Below are positions 50,443 through 52,147 of a DNA stretch of 52,147 nucleotides, piece after piece. The notes under the pieces are model-generated. The model was not told the DNA's origin, made no database searches, and worked only from the letters and a program-made list of their open reading frames with translations. Position 1 is the first letter of the stretch; each line of letters starts with the position of its first letter. Position numbers and translations under genes: made by a program. The DNA lies in assembly GCA_012522445.1 (NCBI GenBank), contig JAAYKL010000105.1:1-52147 (forward strand). The letters run 5' to 3'. This DNA is from Myxococcales bacterium (GTDB taxonomy: Bacteria > Myxococcota_A > Polyangia > JAAYKL01).

Positions 50443-51767
50443 AGGAGTGCGGCAGCGCGCTCGGCCAAGGCAGAACGCTCGCCCTTGACCAGGGTGACGT
50501 GCCCGGAGATGGACTCGCCCCGGAAGCGGTTGACCACGTGCACGAGGCCGTTGTTCGTGGCGTCGATGTAGGGGTTGTCGATTTGGTAGGGGTCGCCCGT
50601 CAGCACGATTTTGGTGTTGTCGCCCGCGCGCGTGATGATAGTTTTGACCTCGTGGGGGGTCAGGTTTTGCGCCTCGTCGACCAAGATGAACTGGCGGGGG
50701 ATGGAGCGGCCGCGGATGTAGGTCAGGGGCTCGATGTGAATCATGCCCATGTCGAAGAGCTCGTCGGTGGAGCGCCCGCGTTTTTTGTCCTCTTTGGCGA
50801 GGCCCAGCAGCAGCTCCAGGTTGTCGTGCACCGGTTGCATCCAGGGGCGCAGCTTGTCGCTCACCTGGCCGGGCAAGAAGCCGATGTCCTTACCCATGGG
50901 GAAGATGGGGCGCGACACCAGCAGCTTTTGGTATTTCTCTTCCTCGACGGTTTTTTGCAACCCGGCGGCGATGGCCAGCAGGGTTTTGCCGGTGCCGGCC
51001 TTGCCCACCAGCGTCACCAGGGAGAGGCGCTCGTCGAGCAGCAGGTCGAAGGCGTATTGTTGGTCTGGGCTGCGCGGGGTGATGCCCCATACCCGGGGTC
51101 CGCTGCCCTTGAGCACCTTGGCCACGTCGCCCTCGGGCTGGACGCGCACGGTCACGGATCCGCCGCTGGCGCTGCTGTGGAGCACGGCAAAGGAGTTGGG
51201 GGGTAGCCGCTCGCCGAATTCGGGTTCCACCGGGGTTTCGATGGTGCCCTTTTCGTAGGCCTCTTGAATCAGCTCGTCGCTCACCTCCAGTTGAAAGCTG
51301 CCGCTGTACAATTCGGAGATGGGCGCACGATCTACGGCGTAGTCGTCGGACGGGATGCCGATGGCCGCGGCGCGGATGCGCAGGTTGATGTCCTTGCTGA
51401 TGAAGATGCACAGCGTGTTGGGATCTTGTTTTTTGACCTCGAGGGCCGTGGCGAGGATCCGGTTGTCCGGGCTGTTTTTCATCACGGTGTATTCGAGGGG
51501 CAGATCGCTCGTCGCAAAGCCCACGCGCAAGATGCCGCCTTGGTCGCCGATGGGCACGCCGTCTACGAGGGACGCCTGGCCGCGCAGCTCGTCGAGATTG
51601 CGCGACACCTGTCGGGCGTTGCGGCCGAGCTCGGACAGGTCTTTTTTGAAGTTGTCGATTTCTTCAATGACGTAGATGGGTATGACGACATTGTTCTCCG
51701 CAAACGCAAACATGGAAGCCGGATCGTGCAGCAAAACGTTCGTGTCCAGTACAAAGTTCTTCTTCAT
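50439..51767 (-). CDS. PhoH-family PIN domain/ATPase protein
   Basis: A 442-residue protein. The PIN ribonuclease domain (about 1-160) has DTNVLLHDP with acidic residues and EEIDNFK. The PhoH ATPase domain (about 220-442) has Walker A GKAGTGKTLL, ILVDEAQNLTPHEVKTII and LTGDPYQID. This PIN-PhoH fusion is an RNA-acting ATPase/helicase-nuclease in several bacteria. ATG 51767 is chosen because GGAAAGG precedes it; a longer frame to 51800 has no support. Confidence 0.92.
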   Translation of the reverse strand: MKKNFVLDTNVLLHDPASMFAFAENNVVIPIYVIEEIDNFKKDLSELGRNARQVSRNLDELRGQASLVDGVPIGDQGGILRVGFATSDLPLEYTVMKNSPDNRILATALEVKKQDPNTLCIFISKDINLRIRAAAIGIPSDDYAVDRAPISELYSGSFQLEVSDELIQEAYEKGTIETPVEPEFGERLPPNSFAVLHSSASGGSVTVRVQPEGDVAKVLKGSGPRVWGITPRSPDQQYAFDLLLDERLSLVTLVGKAGTGKTLLAIAAGLQKTVEEEKYQKLLVSRPIFPMGKDIGFLPGQVSDKLRPWMQPVHDNLELLLGLAKEDKKRGRSTDELFDMGMIHIEPLTYIRGRSIPRQFILVDEAQNLTPHEVKTIITRAGDNTKIVLTGDPYQIDNPYIDATNNGLVHVVNRFRGESISGHVTLVKGERSALAERAAALL

Positions 51768-52147
51768 AAATGCCTTTCCGGGCCGCTGTCCGCGAACCAT
51801 TACGCGGGGCTGTGGTGCGGCGTCATCTGCGCTCCAATATAACAGGGATTATTCGGTGCGGCTATTTTCCACACCGGCAAAATGCAAGGCGCCCTTACCG
51901 GCAAAATGCAAGGCGCCCTTTGGGGTTCGATTCCACGCGCATTGCCGCTGTCTTCGGTGTAGGGACGCGCCCCCCCAGTGATCGCCCGCTCCTCGCGGGT
52001 ACCCGCCCAAAAAACGCCGTCCCAAATCACTTCCATGAGAAGGCATCTCAGCGTCAACTGAAAACGGCGGTTCATTTTGTTTGCCGTTCACGGCATTTTT
52101 TGTTCTTCGCGGTTATGTTGTCATCGTCCTTATGCTCCTGCGGCACC
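51768..52147. other. Leader and upstream region of phoH
   Basis: It contains an AT-rich -10-like TATATT (minus strand, near 51834-51840) about 65 bases before the PhoH start, a 24-bp tandem repeat at 51874-51921, and the perfect palindrome GCGGGTACCCGC at 51995-52006. The GGTTCGATTCC at 51924 looks like a tRNA T-arm but no partner stem follows. No gene is supported. Confidence 0.5.
51874..51921. repeat. 24-bp tandem duplication
   Basis: CCGGCAAAATGCAAGGCGCC-type units of 24 bases occur twice in direct succession (51874-51897 and 51898-51921), differing only in the final base. Each contains the GGCGCC palindrome. Confidence 0.8.

Noticed and set aside
51915..51945. T-arm-like GGTTCGATTCC as a tRNA gene
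   Set aside because: The flanking bases do not form the 5-bp T stem and no acceptor or anticodon arm is found.

Overview
The window is a chromosomal segment of a GC-rich Gram-negative bacterium. It most resembles the Myxococcota and related former Deltaproteobacteria, possibly Bradymonadia-like. The reasons are a FrzS-like pseudo-receiver/coiled-coil protein, an AgmX/TonB-C-like protein, several lipoproteins with low-complexity Asn, Asp or Ser/Thr linkers and collagen-like repeats, and ADP-forming acyl-CoA synthetase metabolism. The affiliation is inferred from gene content only. There is no prophage, insertion sequence, CRISPR array, rRNA or convincing tRNA. Almost all of the sequence is housekeeping or lineage-specific chromosomal coding DNA.

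Layout. 1-2.4 kb: an AT-richer membrane-anchored SH3-like protein whose 3' end carries a run of 14 G and abuts a purine-rich repeat, then a small membrane protein. 2.5-9.2 kb: HesB/IscA-like protein, SDR oxidoreductase, nitronate-monooxygenase-like flavoprotein, a collagen/LRR-like lipoprotein, the tightly packed tsaB / Cys-ladder protein / dtd group, and an unknown charged protein. 9.3-13.6 kb, leftward: comEC and a polysaccharide-deacetylase lipoprotein. 14.2-20.1 kb, rightward: an ADP-forming acyl-CoA synthetase overlapping a CoA-transferase/GNAT fusion, a ZIP-like transporter and a DsrE-like protein. 20.2-25.0 kb: a proline/His-rich membrane protein, a YkgJ-type cysteine-cluster protein and RNase R. 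25.1-27.4 kb, leftward: a LysM/M15-type lipidless wall protein and two small heat-shock proteins. 27.6-32.7 kb: HAD phosphatase, AgmX-like protein, acyltransferase, a tiny acidic lipoprotein and two secreted or membrane unknowns.

32.9-42.2 kb is the most coherent system. A leftward cheA-cheW-cheW-cheR-cheB operon has no receptor and no CheY. A YkvA-type protein lies divergently, followed by an ExbB/TolQ-ExbD/TolR proton-channel pair and a FrzS-like protein whose receiver has lost its phospho-acceptor aspartate. In Myxococcus xanthus, FrzS is a polarity/motility protein downstream of the Frz chemosensory pathway, and ExbBD-family channels power gliding. The locus therefore looks like a compact chemosensory-polarity-motor module. 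That functional link is inference.

42.2-52.1 kb holds cell-envelope and RNA-decay genes: murC, a thioredoxin / DUF6132-like / small membrane trio, ymdB and rny, then murD-zapA, an extensin-like M15-fold lipoprotein and a PIN-PhoH ATPase. The 477-base gap between zapA and rny can fold into a long rod closed by 15 base pairs. It sits where ssrS (6S RNA) is often found next to zapA, so I list it as a candidate ncRNA.
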